Positions 8,378-16,684 of a DNA stretch of 64,000 nucleotides are shown one piece after another. Within the stretch, counting starts at the first letter, position 1, and each line of letters opens with the position of its first letter. A model generated the notes under the pieces. That model was not told where the DNA came from and ran no database searches. It worked only from the letters and a program-made list of their open reading frames with translations. This stretch comes from MTP4 sp052056915. GTDB lineage: Archaea; Halobacteriota; Methanosarcinia; Methanosarcinales; Methanosarcinaceae. The stretch covers positions 3,472,001 through 3,536,000 of the forward strand of contig NZ_CP195119.1 of assembly GCF_052056915.1 (NCBI RefSeq). Reading direction: 5' to 3'. The translations under genes and the position numbers were made by a program.

Positions 8378-9295
8378 ATGCTTCGCGTAACATTTCTCGG
8401 AACAGGAGGTTCTCTCCCTACCCGCAACAGGAACCCTTCCGCAGTGATGGTCAACCGGGAAGGAGAGCTTATCCTTTTTGACTGCGGGGAAGGTACTCAG
8501 CAGCAGATGATGCGGGCAAAGACAGGGATGATGAGCCTTTCCTCTATTTTTATCAGCCATTTCCACGCGGACCATTTCCTGGGGATCCCGGGCCTCATCC
8601 AGACCATGTCTTTCATGGGCAGGAAGGAGCCTCTCGTAATCTACGGCCCGAAGCATACGCGGGAATTCACGGAACTCTTCCGGGCTCTCGGGTACTTCAA
8701 CCTGAAGTATGAAATCAGGGGTGTGGACCTGAAACCGGGAGATGTTGTTGAGGGAGACGGGTATGTAATCCGCGCCCTTGAAACCGTGCACAGTATCCCG
8801 AGCCTGGGATATGCCCTTGTCGAAGACATGCGGCCCGGCCGTTTCAACCGGGAGAGAGCTGTCGAACTTGGAGTTCCCCCTGGCCCTCTTTTTGCAAAGC
8901 TCCACAGGGGAGAACCCGTTGAAGTGGAAGGAAAAACCGTCCGGCCGGAAGAAGTTGTAGGTGAACCCCGCCCCGGGAGGACCATAGTTTATACCGGGGA
9001 CACCAGGCCCTGTGAAGCCGTGCTCGAAGCCAGCAGGGATGCCGACCTCCTGATCCACGACGGAAGCTTTGCCGACGAGATGGCCGACTGGGCGGAAGAG
9101 TCGATGCACTCAACTGCAGGGGAAGTTGCAGCCCTTGCAAAGGATGCCGGGGTCAGGCAGCTTGTTTTGACCCATGTCAGTTCTCGCTACTCTGATGACG
9201 TGGAGCCCATAATTAATGATTCAAAAAAGATATTCGAAAATGTCATCGTGGCAGAAGACCTGATGGAACTTGAAATCCCTTTAAGGCAGGAATGA
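8378..9295 (+). CDS. rnz: Ribonuclease Z (tRNA 3' processing endonuclease)
   Basis: This 305-residue protein is tRNase Z of the short (ELAC1/bacterial) form, about the usual length. It has the metallo-beta-lactamase core: FLGTGGSLPT at the N-terminus, the zinc motif SHFHADH (His61, His63, Asp65, His66), then the HSIPSLGYAL, YTGDTRP, HDGSF and LTHVSSRY segments that hold the remaining ligands. The flexible exosite arm lies around residues 150-190. It cuts tRNA precursors after the discriminator base. The gene is monocistronic; the upstream region has no recognisable partner. Confidence 0.95.
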   Translation: MLRVTFLGTGGSLPTRNRNPSAVMVNREGELILFDCGEGTQQQMMRAKTGMMSLSSIFISHFHADHFLGIPGLIQTMSFMGRKEPLVIYGPKHTREFTELFRALGYFNLKYEIRGVDLKPGDVVEGDGYVIRALETVHSIPSLGYALVEDMRPGRFNRERAVELGVPPGPLFAKLHRGEPVEVEGKTVRPEEVVGEPRPGRTIVYTGDTRPCEAVLEASRDADLLIHDGSFADEMADWAEESMHSTAGEVAALAKDAGVRQLVLTHVSSRYSDDVEPIINDSKKIFENVIVAEDLMELEIPLRQE

Positions 9296-9437
9296 ATATT
9301 CGGTATTTTGCGCTTTAATTAAGTCTACGGCCTGATATTTCCAAATACCGTCGTTCATTTCCGAAGTATTTTTAGAAAACGTATTTTTTGAAAAAAGATT
9401 TCGAGAAGAAAATCTCCCGGAAAAGATATCCGGGAAC

Positions 9438-9698
9438 TCAGACGAGGGTCCAGTCCAGTTTATTATCTTCTGCGTCGTAAAGGAAAACTTTCATGGTCTT
9501 GTCTTCGACTTCGTAAGTCGGCCTGACTCCCAGGTAGAGGGTATCTCCTTCCTTAATGTCGAGTTCCCCTTTTACCCTTCCGAAGTACACTCTGCCTTTA
9601 GTGTCCTTTTCTTCGACTGTTATGCCTTTCCACATCAAGTTTTCTATTATGTTTAAAACCACGCATTCAAATCGGTCGGTTTCTCGTATTTCATTCAT
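9438..9698 (-). CDS. Conserved hypothetical small protein
   Basis: The 86-residue product is acidic and mostly beta, with ECVVLNIIENLMWKGITVEEKD and a GELDIKEGDTLYLGVRP segment that looks like a small barrel. I do not recognise a named family. ATG at 9698 is chosen because AAGGGATCCTC precedes it; a TTG at 9749 would add 17 residues but has no ribosome-binding site. It is convergent with rnz and stands alone. Confidence 0.65.
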   Translation of the reverse strand: MNEIRETDRFECVVLNIIENLMWKGITVEEKDTKGRVYFGRVKGELDIKEGDTLYLGVRPTYEVEDKTMKVFLYDAEDNKLDWTLV

Positions 9699-9765
9699 GA
9701 GGATCCCTTCACACGCTTGTTTCAAGTCCCTTTTGCGGACCTTTTTCAATCTCAGTTCGGAGTTT

Positions 9766-9865
9766 GTTCAGACTTTTTACTTTAGATCTGGTTCAGACCT
9801 TTTACTTCAGATCTGGTTCAGACCTTTTACTTCAGATCTGGTTCAGACCTTTTACTTCAGATCTT
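9766..9865. repeat. 25-bp tandem array, 4 copies
   Basis: The unit begins GTTCAGACCTTTTACTTCAG and ends ATCTG. Copies 2-4 are nearly identical and copy 1 has two changes; decayed units follow to about 9900. It sits directly upstream of the hypothetical gene, so it may lie in its promoter region. Confidence 0.9.
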
Positions 9866-10127
9866 TATTTAAGCCTTTATTTCCGATCTCAATTCAGATA
9901 AGATGCCGATTTTTCTAAATAAAGCTATTCCCAGAGCTTAATGGCTGATCTATTTGAAAGCTGGTTGTTCAGTTCTTAAAAAAGAGGTTTTGAAAAAAGG
10001 ATTAGCAGTGAACCAAAACAACCACCGCCTGGATAATTCATTAATGTGTTGGAAATTTATCACCATACAAAAAACTCATCTATAATGAGCAATTCATTGC
10101 AGCACGGAAAACTCCTTCCTGAAAAGC

Positions 10128-11138
10128 TCATACGTAGAGCCCGTTTGGGTCCTGGGTAGGTTCATTTTTTCCGAGTTTTGAAAAGGCTTTTTCGAAGTCT
10201 TCTGCCCTGACTGTTTCCCTGTCTTCAATAATTACCTGGTGCAGGGCGGTTTTCAGGACCTTTTCGACCAGGTCCCTGCCTGAAAGCCCTTTTGCTTTCT
10301 TTGCCAGGGTTTTGAAATCGCAGTCTTCTACGGGAAGGGGGAAGGTCTTTACGTTGGATTCGAAGATCTGCCTTATCTCTTCTTCTCCGGGGAGCACGAA
10401 CTCGATCTCTTCTTCAAACCTGCTCCTTACCGCAGCGTCCAGGGATTGGGCCCTGTTTGTGGAACCTATGGTGCAGACCCCTTCGCGTTCTTCGATTCCG
10501 TCCATCTCGGTCAGGAGGGCGTTTACGATTTCACTTACGTCTCCCCTGAGTTCCTGGAAGCGCCTGTCCAGGGCTATGGCATCCAGTTCGTCGATGAAAA
10601 TGATGCACGGCGCCATTTCTTCCGCCCTGTCGTATAGCTGGTGGATCTGCCTGGAACTGTCTCCTACGTATTCCCCAATCAGCTGGGTGGCTTTGACGGG
10701 GATGATGGGAACGTCAGTCTTGTTTGCAAGGGCTTTTGCAAGCATGGTTTTCCCGGTTCCCGAGGGGCCGAAAAAGAGGATGTTTCTCGGAGCCCATTTC
10801 CCGAAACGTTCCGGTTCATCAAGGAAGCGTTCGATCAGTTTGCATTTCCTTTTTGCGTTTTCCTGCCCTATCACGTCATCGAAGACAACATCGCTCTTGA
10901 TTTCATTTGTGGAGAAAAGGCTGTTTTCTTCCTCTGTTACGATGATTGACGTGTTCATCCCGATCAGCGACTCGGCAGGTTCGACATCGATTATCCGGTA
11001 CGCAAAGTCCGGAAACATCCTCCGGTCAAAGAGGTAATCTCCCTTGCGGGCAACGTACCCGTTCCATTGTTCCCGAGCGTAGAACTCAAAAACGTCTCTG
11101 TTTTCAACTATGGGGTACTCTTCCATCATTCCGCTCAT
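10128..11138 (-). CDS. AAA-family ATPase
   Basis: This 336-residue protein has one classical AAA module: Walker A GPSGTGKT, Walker B IIFIDELDAI, the second region of homology GSTNRAQSLDAAVRSRFEEE with an arginine finger, and a C-terminal helical lid (LSGRDLVEKVLK). The 110-residue N-terminal domain is not a coiled coil of PAN and not a Cdc48 double-psi barrel, so the target is unknown. It would form a hexamer that remodels or unfolds a protein. ATG at 11138 is preceded by AAGGGT; a GTG at 11246 extends the frame by 36 residues with no site. It stands alone. Confidence 0.85.
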   Translation of the reverse strand: MSGMMEEYPIVENRDVFEFYAREQWNGYVARKGDYLFDRRMFPDFAYRIIDVEPAESLIGMNTSIIVTEEENSLFSTNEIKSDVVFDDVIGQENAKRKCKLIERFLDEPERFGKWAPRNILFFGPSGTGKTMLAKALANKTDVPIIPVKATQLIGEYVGDSSRQIHQLYDRAEEMAPCIIFIDELDAIALDRRFQELRGDVSEIVNALLTEMDGIEEREGVCTIGSTNRAQSLDAAVRSRFEEEIEFVLPGEEEIRQIFESNVKTFPLPVEDCDFKTLAKKAKGLSGRDLVEKVLKTALHQVIIEDRETVRAEDFEKAFSKLGKNEPTQDPNGLYV

Positions 11139-11246
11139 CGGGTACCCTTCAGGTTTCAGGATTAGCAGCTCGGAAGTGGATTTTCCGAATTCCGTACTGG
11201 TTGTATGACTCTTTTTTGTGTTCACTCGGTGGGAGACAGTTCGCAC

Positions 11247-11895
11247 TTTGTTATCAACTCGAATGCTTTTCTTTAATTAATATGTAAATCAAGGGAGCTA
11301 ATAAAATTAACCCTTTAAAACAATTTACATTTTGGGGGCAGCTTTCGCGACCATATTCAGGGGAAAGATCTGCTTTTGAAGTTGCTTACATCCCTGAATT
11401 TGTGTTTATTTTTCAGGAACTGTGTTATTTTTTCCGAAATCCTGGTATACATTTCCAGAGTTATGGGATTTTCCGGAAACCGTTTTTGTGTTAGGAAGTT
11501 TTATTGATTTGAGGGGATGGGGTTATAGCTCACATCTCTATTTAAAATCTCTCTTGGCCGGATATGTGCTTTCTTCTTCAGGGAAACAATTCCCATTAAT
11601 TCCCATGATGCTTTTTTTGCTAACTATTCCGGCTTCTGAATCGAAAGAAGCCCTGGCAAGTAACAATTATATAGGCATATATTCAAATAATATGTGCTTA
11701 TGTATTGCGGGATATAATACTAATGTAAAATATTATATATGAGTAAGAAATTATATGAATATGGTACTCAGGTACTTTTTCGCTTAATGTGCGTTAATTT
11801 GAATCCCGTACATATAATGCCAGCATAGCTAATGTTGGAAGAAAGCAAAAGCTAATATATTAAAACTATATTATAAAATTATCGAATATTTAATT
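11247..11895. other. AT-rich spacer, no supported gene
   Basis: A 106-codon frame (11422-11742) is present but lacks a ribosome-binding site, has skewed composition and matches nothing recognisable. The right part (11640-11890) is very AT-rich with several TATA-like runs; one near 11865-11878 fits the small gene that follows. Confidence 0.45.
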
Positions 11896-11901
11896 TAGAG
11901 C

Positions 11902-12099
11902 ATGGTTTTTATGTTTACAATGCAGAACACGGAAGGTTTCGATCAGGTCACTCTTGATAGGATGAATTCAGAAGTTAAGAAAATCATGAGTAAGCACGAT
12001 CCGAAATCTAAGAATTACACGAAAAATTACGAAAAGATCGAAGAGCAGGTCTTTGATCGGTACTGTACTGAAGTCTTCAGGCCTTCTCTGAAACTCTGA
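11902..12099 (+). CDS. Small charged protein of unknown function
   Basis: A 65-residue, helix-rich, highly charged product with lysine-rich middle (KKIMSKHDPKSKNYTKNYEK) and a single Cys near the C-terminus (DRYCTEVF). No family is recognised. It is taken as real because a TATA-like ATTATAAA sits about 27 bases before the ATG, giving a nearly leaderless message, and because two hairpins and a T-run follow the stop codon immediately. The start may instead be the ATG at 11920. Confidence 0.55.
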   Translation: MVFMFTMQNTEGFDQVTLDRMNSEVKKIMSKHDPKSKNYTKNYEKIEEQVFDRYCTEVFRPSLKL

Positions 12100-12102
12100 A
12101 AC

Positions 12103-12156
12103 TCTCCCGTGAGGGAGACAGGATTGTTCTTACGAACATCCTCTTTCTTTTTTTTC
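12103..12156 (+). terminator. Double hairpin plus T-run
   Basis: TCTCCC-GTGA-GGGAGA is followed by a stem GGAT(T)GTTC / GAACATCC and then TCTTTC plus an eight-T run. This looks like a strong terminator for the small gene just upstream. Confidence 0.7.
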
Positions 12157-12180
12157 ATAATTTCTTCAAGCTTTTATTTT

Positions 12181-12395
12181 GTATCTTCTATTTTTTACCC
12201 TTTCAATTCACCAATACATACATTTTTTTATTATGTAACCTCCATTTTCACCCCTTCAATTTAATACTTTGTATTTTTTTATTGTGTGTCATCTATTTTT
12301 ATCCTTTCAATTCTATACTTAGCATGTTTTTTTATTTTTAGTCCTCTATTTTTTTGCCCTTTTAATTCAATACTTAGCATGTTTTTTATAGTTTT
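12181..12395. repeat. Decayed ~52-56-bp tandem repeat, 4 copies
   Basis: Each unit is T-rich and contains CCTTTCAATT-like and ATACTT(A/T)G(C/T)AT-like blocks followed by a T-run. The last two units are the most alike. It fills the spacer before the first secreted paralog. Confidence 0.65.
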
Positions 12396-12412
12396 ATTTC
12401 TTATATTTCTCC

Positions 12413-12934
12413 ATGTTTTTGAAAAAAGGCTTCATGTTTTTAGTACTGGCTCTTGCATTTTTACTGATGTTTTCGACCCTGGCGGTAGCTGAAAATTCAA
12501 CACTTGGTGAAGGGGTTCCGGATACTGCTGTGAACTCGGAATCTGACCTTTTCACCCAGATGAAAAACAATATCGACATATATAATGAGAACATCAGCTC
12601 GGTCCCGAGTTTTGTGACGAATCTTGTCGATAGCAAGGAAATCCTTTTTATCATTACTCTCGATGATGGTTCGGAAATGAATGTCCACGGCTCTACTGAT
12701 GAAAAAGGGGTGTTTGTGCTTTTTGAGGAGATAAACGACACTTCGGGCCTTGAAGATGCCCTTCTTGTCAGGAGCGATGAATCCACTGCCCGTGAAATAA
12801 TGAACTCCAGTGATCCCGCTTACACGCTGAGACTGGCGTTAAAAGAGAAGACCGTAGTTATTGAAAACGCAAGTTTCTTTGAAGGTATCGTACTCTGGTT
12901 TGCGAAATCCTCTCTTGCAGACATCCTGTTTTGA
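12413..12934 (+). CDS. Secreted SCP2-like protein, paralog 1
   Basis: The 173-residue protein has a signal peptide with cleavage likely after AVA at about residue 26. The mature part is related to the next gene: both have a YNEN(I/F)..VP.(F/L) helix near residue 60, a D(D/G)G strand turn, and a C-terminal block with ALKEKTVVIENASFFEGIVLW. The layout resembles the SCP2 lipid-binding fold (five-stranded sheet with a 'dP...l..g.l.v.G' tail), which is inferred, not proven. It would sit outside the membrane and could bind a lipid or isoprenoid. Confidence 0.7.
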   Translation: MFLKKGFMFLVLALAFLLMFSTLAVAENSTLGEGVPDTAVNSESDLFTQMKNNIDIYNENISSVPSFVTNLVDSKEILFIITLDDGSEMNVHGSTDEKGVFVLFEEINDTSGLEDALLVRSDESTAREIMNSSDPAYTLRLALKEKTVVIENASFFEGIVLWFAKSSLADILF

Positions 12935-13173
12935 GTTTTCTAAATCCCTTCTACTTTAATTATTTTTTCACTATTTTTTTCACTATTTTTTTTCACTACT
13001 TTTTACATTAATTTTTACATTGCCACTTATCATCTTTTATTTTGTTACTTTTGCATTAATGACTAAAATAATGCAGTCTGAAATAATGCAGTCTGAAGGC
13101 TTTGATTCCTCTTTGAATGGCAGGGAATACATAATTCACGAACATTTTTATATCCAGACTCCTTATTCTCAAC

Positions 13174-13707
13174 ATGCACTTTTCGGGCAAAAATAAGGTT
13201 CTGGCTGTCCTGCTCGCGGCTCTTCTGCTCATGCCGGTGGCAGGTGCGGTTTCGGATTCCGGGGACATCAAGGAAGCGGAATTTTTTAAAGCTCCTGACG
13301 AAGCTGCGGACGGAGAAAATGGCCTCTTCGATGAATTGAGTGTGAAAGCCGAACTTTATAATGAGAATTTTGATGAAGTCCCCATGCTTTTTAAAAGGCT
13401 GGTTGGGAGCCAGGAAATTGCTTTGCAGATCAAGCAGGATGACGGAAATATGCTCTATGCGACTGCGATTATGAGGGGTGGAATGGTGGGAGAATTTTAT
13501 AGTTACGATACACCTGAAGATCCGATCTCGAAATTCGGTCCCTCCATGACAGTGGAAACTGACGAACAGACGGTTCATCAAATCCTTGACTCGGAAGACC
13601 CGCTTAAAGAAGCTGTCCAGAGTATGAATGAAGGGACGCTTGTAGTGGAGGTTGAGGGTTTTTTCAGAAAAGCTGTCCTCTGGACAATAACAAAGCTTTA
13701 TTCCTGA
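13174..13707 (+). CDS. Secreted SCP2-like protein, paralog 2
   Basis: The 177-residue protein has a signal peptide ending near VAGA (residue 25). It shares with the preceding gene the segments AELYNENFDEVPMLFKRLVG, the QDDGN turn, DEQTVHQILDSEDPLKEAV and the ending EVEGFFRKAVLW. The terminal pattern is typical of SCP2-type sheets. Two tandem copies on the same strand, 240 bases apart, point to a duplication followed by divergence. The function is not known; a lipid-binding role at the cell surface is a guess from the fold. Confidence 0.7.
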   Translation: MHFSGKNKVLAVLLAALLLMPVAGAVSDSGDIKEAEFFKAPDEAADGENGLFDELSVKAELYNENFDEVPMLFKRLVGSQEIALQIKQDDGNMLYATAIMRGGMVGEFYSYDTPEDPISKFGPSMTVETDEQTVHQILDSEDPLKEAVQSMNEGTLVVEVEGFFRKAVLWTITKLYS

Positions 13708-13752
13708 TGGAAATCAAGAATTAATCAAGAATTAATCGAGAATTAATCGAGA

Positions 13753-13917
13753 ATTATAGTCCCAAATGCAAATATTCACACTTACATTACAACCACGGAA
13801 GACACGGAAAGCACGGAAGGATTGTGCCCCTACTTTCTTTATTCCGTGTTTTCCGTGCTTTCTGTGGTTAAACTTTCAATTGAGATTGGTGAAGGAATGT
13901 GGGTCCTTGACTATAAT
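13753..13917. mobile_element. 165-bp MITE-like element, copy A
   Basis: It is bounded by a perfect 9-bp inverted repeat, ATTATAGTC and GACTATAAT. Inside is a long imperfect palindrome, arms 13791-13818 and 13841-13869, built on AACCAC, GACACGGAAA and CACGGAA. A copy of identical length lies at 55872-56036. It encodes nothing. The left flank is a short AAGAATTAATC array. Confidence 0.8.
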
Positions 13918-14088
13918 CAAGAATTAATTGAGAATATATCTGTTTTAGAAATGGAACTCCCGGTCTGAACTGGGACACAGTTTTGTCTTTTGAAGGTCGG
14001 CTGTGCTCTGGGAGGCAGTTCAAATCGGTGGTACCCCGGAGCCTGAGTGCAATCGGGAACCGCCATTTCTTTTTTGAATTTTTTTAGG

Positions 14089-15282
14089 TCAGTGCCTTAT
14101 AAATTCTCCGGGGTAGGTGAAGCTTCCTTTTTTCATCATCACGCCAGTATTTATGCTCGTATTGATTCCGGTATGCACTTCATCGCCCATGATCACCCCG
14201 AGTTTCCTCCGCCCGGTATCAACGACCCTTCCTTTGACCATTATTTTTATGTTCCTCCCGTCGTGCCGGAGGTTTGCAATTTTTGTGCCAGCTCCAAAGT
14301 TGCACCTGCGCCCGATTATACTATCTCCCGCATAGCTCAGGTGTCCCACGTGAGTGTCTTCCATGACGATCGTGTTCTTGATTTCAACGGCGTTTCCTAT
14401 CCTGATATGGTTTCCAATCGCAGTGGATGGCCGGATAAAGCAATTAGGCCCGATGTCACAGTCTTTCCCGATTACCACGGGCCCTTCAATGTAGGAACCG
14501 CTTCGGATAAGGGTTCCTTTCCCAATTGCAACTTCCCCTTTCAGGGTTACATTCGGCTCTACTGTGCCTTCGCATTTTCCTTTAAGGTCTTTCAGCAGGT
14601 ATTCGGTAGCCTTCAAGAGGTCCCAGGGGTACCCGATATCTATCCACTCGGCTGCCAGGGGCCTGTAGCCTACGGGCGCTCCACTGTCAATAAGCATCTG
14701 GATGGAGTCCGTAATCTCCAGTTCCCTCCTCTCGGAAGGCCGGGTCCTGTCAATATATTCGAATATGGATTCCCTGAATAGGTAGATTCCGGCGTTTGCA
14801 AGGTTTGTGGGGGGCCTTTTCGGCTTTTCCAGGATTTTTACGACTTTTTCACCTTCAGTCTCAAGCACCCCGAAGTCCGAGGGGTTCTCGACCTCTTTTA
14901 CGCAGATAACTGCTTCTTCTTTCCTTGCTGCCAGGGCTTTCAGGTCGTCTGCCCCGACCAGCATGTCCCCGTTAAGCACCAGGAAAGTGTCCCCTACATG
15001 CCCACGGGCACAGCCGATTGCGTCGGCGGTCCCAAGCTGTTCTTTCTGGCGGACATAGTCGATGCTTACGCCCCAGGCTTTTCCGTCCCCAAAATATTCC
15101 CGGATCTGCTCTTCCATATAGCCGATAATGAAAACAAACCCGTCCACACCTGCTTCCACTGCAGCATCTACTATGTGCTCCAGAATGGGTTTGTTCGCAA
15201 CCGGAAGCATTACTTTCGGGCAGTCGGAAGTAAGAGGCTCCATGCGGGTCCCTTTGCCTGCTGCAAGGACAACGGCTTTCAT
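14089..15282 (-). CDS. glmU: Bifunctional sugar-1-phosphate nucleotidylyltransferase / acetyltransferase
   Basis: The 397-residue protein has a nucleotidylyltransferase domain (AAGKGTRMEPLTSDCPKVML at residue 7 on, LNGDMLVG around 105) and a C-terminal left-handed beta-helix of hexapeptide repeats (IGKDCDIGPNCFIRP and on to the end). Such archaeal GlmU-like enzymes acetylate glucosamine-1-phosphate and add UMP to give UDP-GlcNAc. ATG overlaps the glmM stop by four bases and is preceded by AAAGGAGG, so translation is coupled. A second paralog opens the same cluster at 19775. Which of the two is the true UDP-GlcNAc enzyme cannot be told. Confidence 0.88.
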   Translation of the reverse strand: MKAVVLAAGKGTRMEPLTSDCPKVMLPVANKPILEHIVDAAVEAGVDGFVFIIGYMEEQIREYFGDGKAWGVSIDYVRQKEQLGTADAIGCARGHVGDTFLVLNGDMLVGADDLKALAARKEEAVICVKEVENPSDFGVLETEGEKVVKILEKPKRPPTNLANAGIYLFRESIFEYIDRTRPSERRELEITDSIQMLIDSGAPVGYRPLAAEWIDIGYPWDLLKATEYLLKDLKGKCEGTVEPNVTLKGEVAIGKGTLIRSGSYIEGPVVIGKDCDIGPNCFIRPSTAIGNHIRIGNAVEIKNTIVMEDTHVGHLSYAGDSIIGRRCNFGAGTKIANLRHDGRNIKIMVKGRVVDTGRRKLGVIMGDEVHTGINTSINTGVMMKKGSFTYPGEFIRH

Positions 15283-16583
15283 GCGAGTGCCTCCTTTACG
15301 ATTTTTTCAGCCATTTCGAAGATCCCATCAACGTTTTCCCTGGCTTCGGCCGTGATCCTTACCTTTGCTTCGGTCCCTGAGGGGCGGACAAGCACCCAGC
15401 CGCTTTCCAGTTCCACCCTGATGCCGTCGATATCCAGGACTTTTCCCAGGGGTTCGAGCTTTGCCTTCACTTTTTCCATGAATTCGGCTTTCTTTTCGTT
15501 TGCACAGGGCAGGGCGCCCCTCTTTGTTGCATAATGGGGAAGCTCTTCCCGGAGTTTGCTGAGCGGCTTTTCTTTCACGATTTCAACCAGCTTTGCAGCT
15601 GCATAAATCCCGTCAGGGCAGTAGGAGATACGCGGGAAAATCCAGCTTCCCGAAGGTTCTCCCCCGTATACCGCCCCATGCTGCTTGATGCCTTCCGCCA
15701 CATAGACATCCCCTACCCTTGTTCTCACCATTTCGGAAGCAGGGAGGGAGTCGTCAACCATCATTGAGGTGTCCACAGGCACCACAACCGTGCCTCCTTT
15801 CTCCCCGCATTCGTAGCGTCCGAAGATTGCAAGCAGCTCGTCTCCTGAGACGAAGTTTCCTTTCTCGTCTACAGCCATCATCCTGTCTGCGTCCCCGTCG
15901 TGGGCGATTCCGAGGTCGGCTCCAAAGCTTACAACGGCTTTTTTGAGAATGGAGAGGTTCTCGTCGGAAGGTTCCGGGTTCCGGGCAGGGAAATGCCCGT
16001 CCGGCTGGGCATTGAGGGTTATGACCTCACAGCCCAGCTCCCGCAGGAGGTAAGGAGTAATGGTCCCTCCGGCCCCACAGCCGCAGTCCAGCACCACGCG
16101 AAGGGGTGCTCCCTCCGCAAGTTTTTCTATCATGTCCATATGGCTGCGGACAGCATCCCCTTTTTCCGTAACCTTCCCTATCCTGTCCCAGGAGGCGAGG
16201 GAATAGCCGGAATTTTCAATCGCATCCTCGATTTCCTCCTGCTGGGCAGAGTCAAAGGCCATCCCGTCAGGGTTCCAGAGCTTGATTCCCACATACTCCG
16301 AAGGGTTATGGGAGGCCGTAACCATGACCCCGCAGTCATAGTCCCGGGCTGCGTAGGCGAGGGTGGGGGTGCTCACAAGCCCGACCCTTGTAACGGTACA
16401 GCCTGTCGAGGTCAGCCCTGCGATCAGGGCGTGCTCGATCATTGATGCAGCGGTTCTCGGGTCTTTGCCGATTACCGCTTTTTTTTTCCGACTTCCCAGC
16501 ACAAGCCCTACTTTCAGGGCAAGTTCGGGGCTGATATCTTTATTTGCAATTCCTCTGATTCCTGATGATCCGAATAGTTTCAT
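15279..16583 (-). CDS. glmM: Phosphoglucosamine mutase
   Basis: The 434-residue protein is an alpha-D-phosphohexomutase of the archaeal GlmM group. The N-terminal FGSSGIRGIANKD starts the fold, VTASHNPSEYVGIKLW carries the phosphoserine loop (residues about 88-102), DGDADRMMAVDEKG is the metal loop around 235, GGEPSGSW is the sugar-binding loop, and VRPSGTEAKVRI is the phosphate-binding end. It converts glucosamine-6-phosphate, made by the upstream GlmS, into the 1-phosphate used by the GlmU-like genes on both sides. CGGAGTGG precedes the start. It lies about 100 bases after glmS. Confidence 0.93.
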   Translation of the reverse strand: MKLFGSSGIRGIANKDISPELALKVGLVLGSRKKKAVIGKDPRTAASMIEHALIAGLTSTGCTVTRVGLVSTPTLAYAARDYDCGVMVTASHNPSEYVGIKLWNPDGMAFDSAQQEEIEDAIENSGYSLASWDRIGKVTEKGDAVRSHMDMIEKLAEGAPLRVVLDCGCGAGGTITPYLLRELGCEVITLNAQPDGHFPARNPEPSDENLSILKKAVVSFGADLGIAHDGDADRMMAVDEKGNFVSGDELLAIFGRYECGEKGGTVVVPVDTSMMVDDSLPASEMVRTRVGDVYVAEGIKQHGAVYGGEPSGSWIFPRISYCPDGIYAAAKLVEIVKEKPLSKLREELPHYATKRGALPCANEKKAEFMEKVKAKLEPLGKVLDIDGIRVELESGWVLVRPSGTEAKVRITAEARENVDGIFEMAEKIVKEALA

Positions 16584-16684
16584 TCATTCCACTCCGAGAT
16601 TCCCGGAAAAGCGTTGGTTCTTTCTCCTATTTGGATTTTTCTCCACTCCAAATAGATTTTCCTTACTTCAATATGGATTTTCCT

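Noticed and set aside
11422..11742. 106-codon frame in the spacer after the AAA ATPase
   Set aside because: No ribosome-binding site, unusual composition and no recognised family; kept only as spacer.
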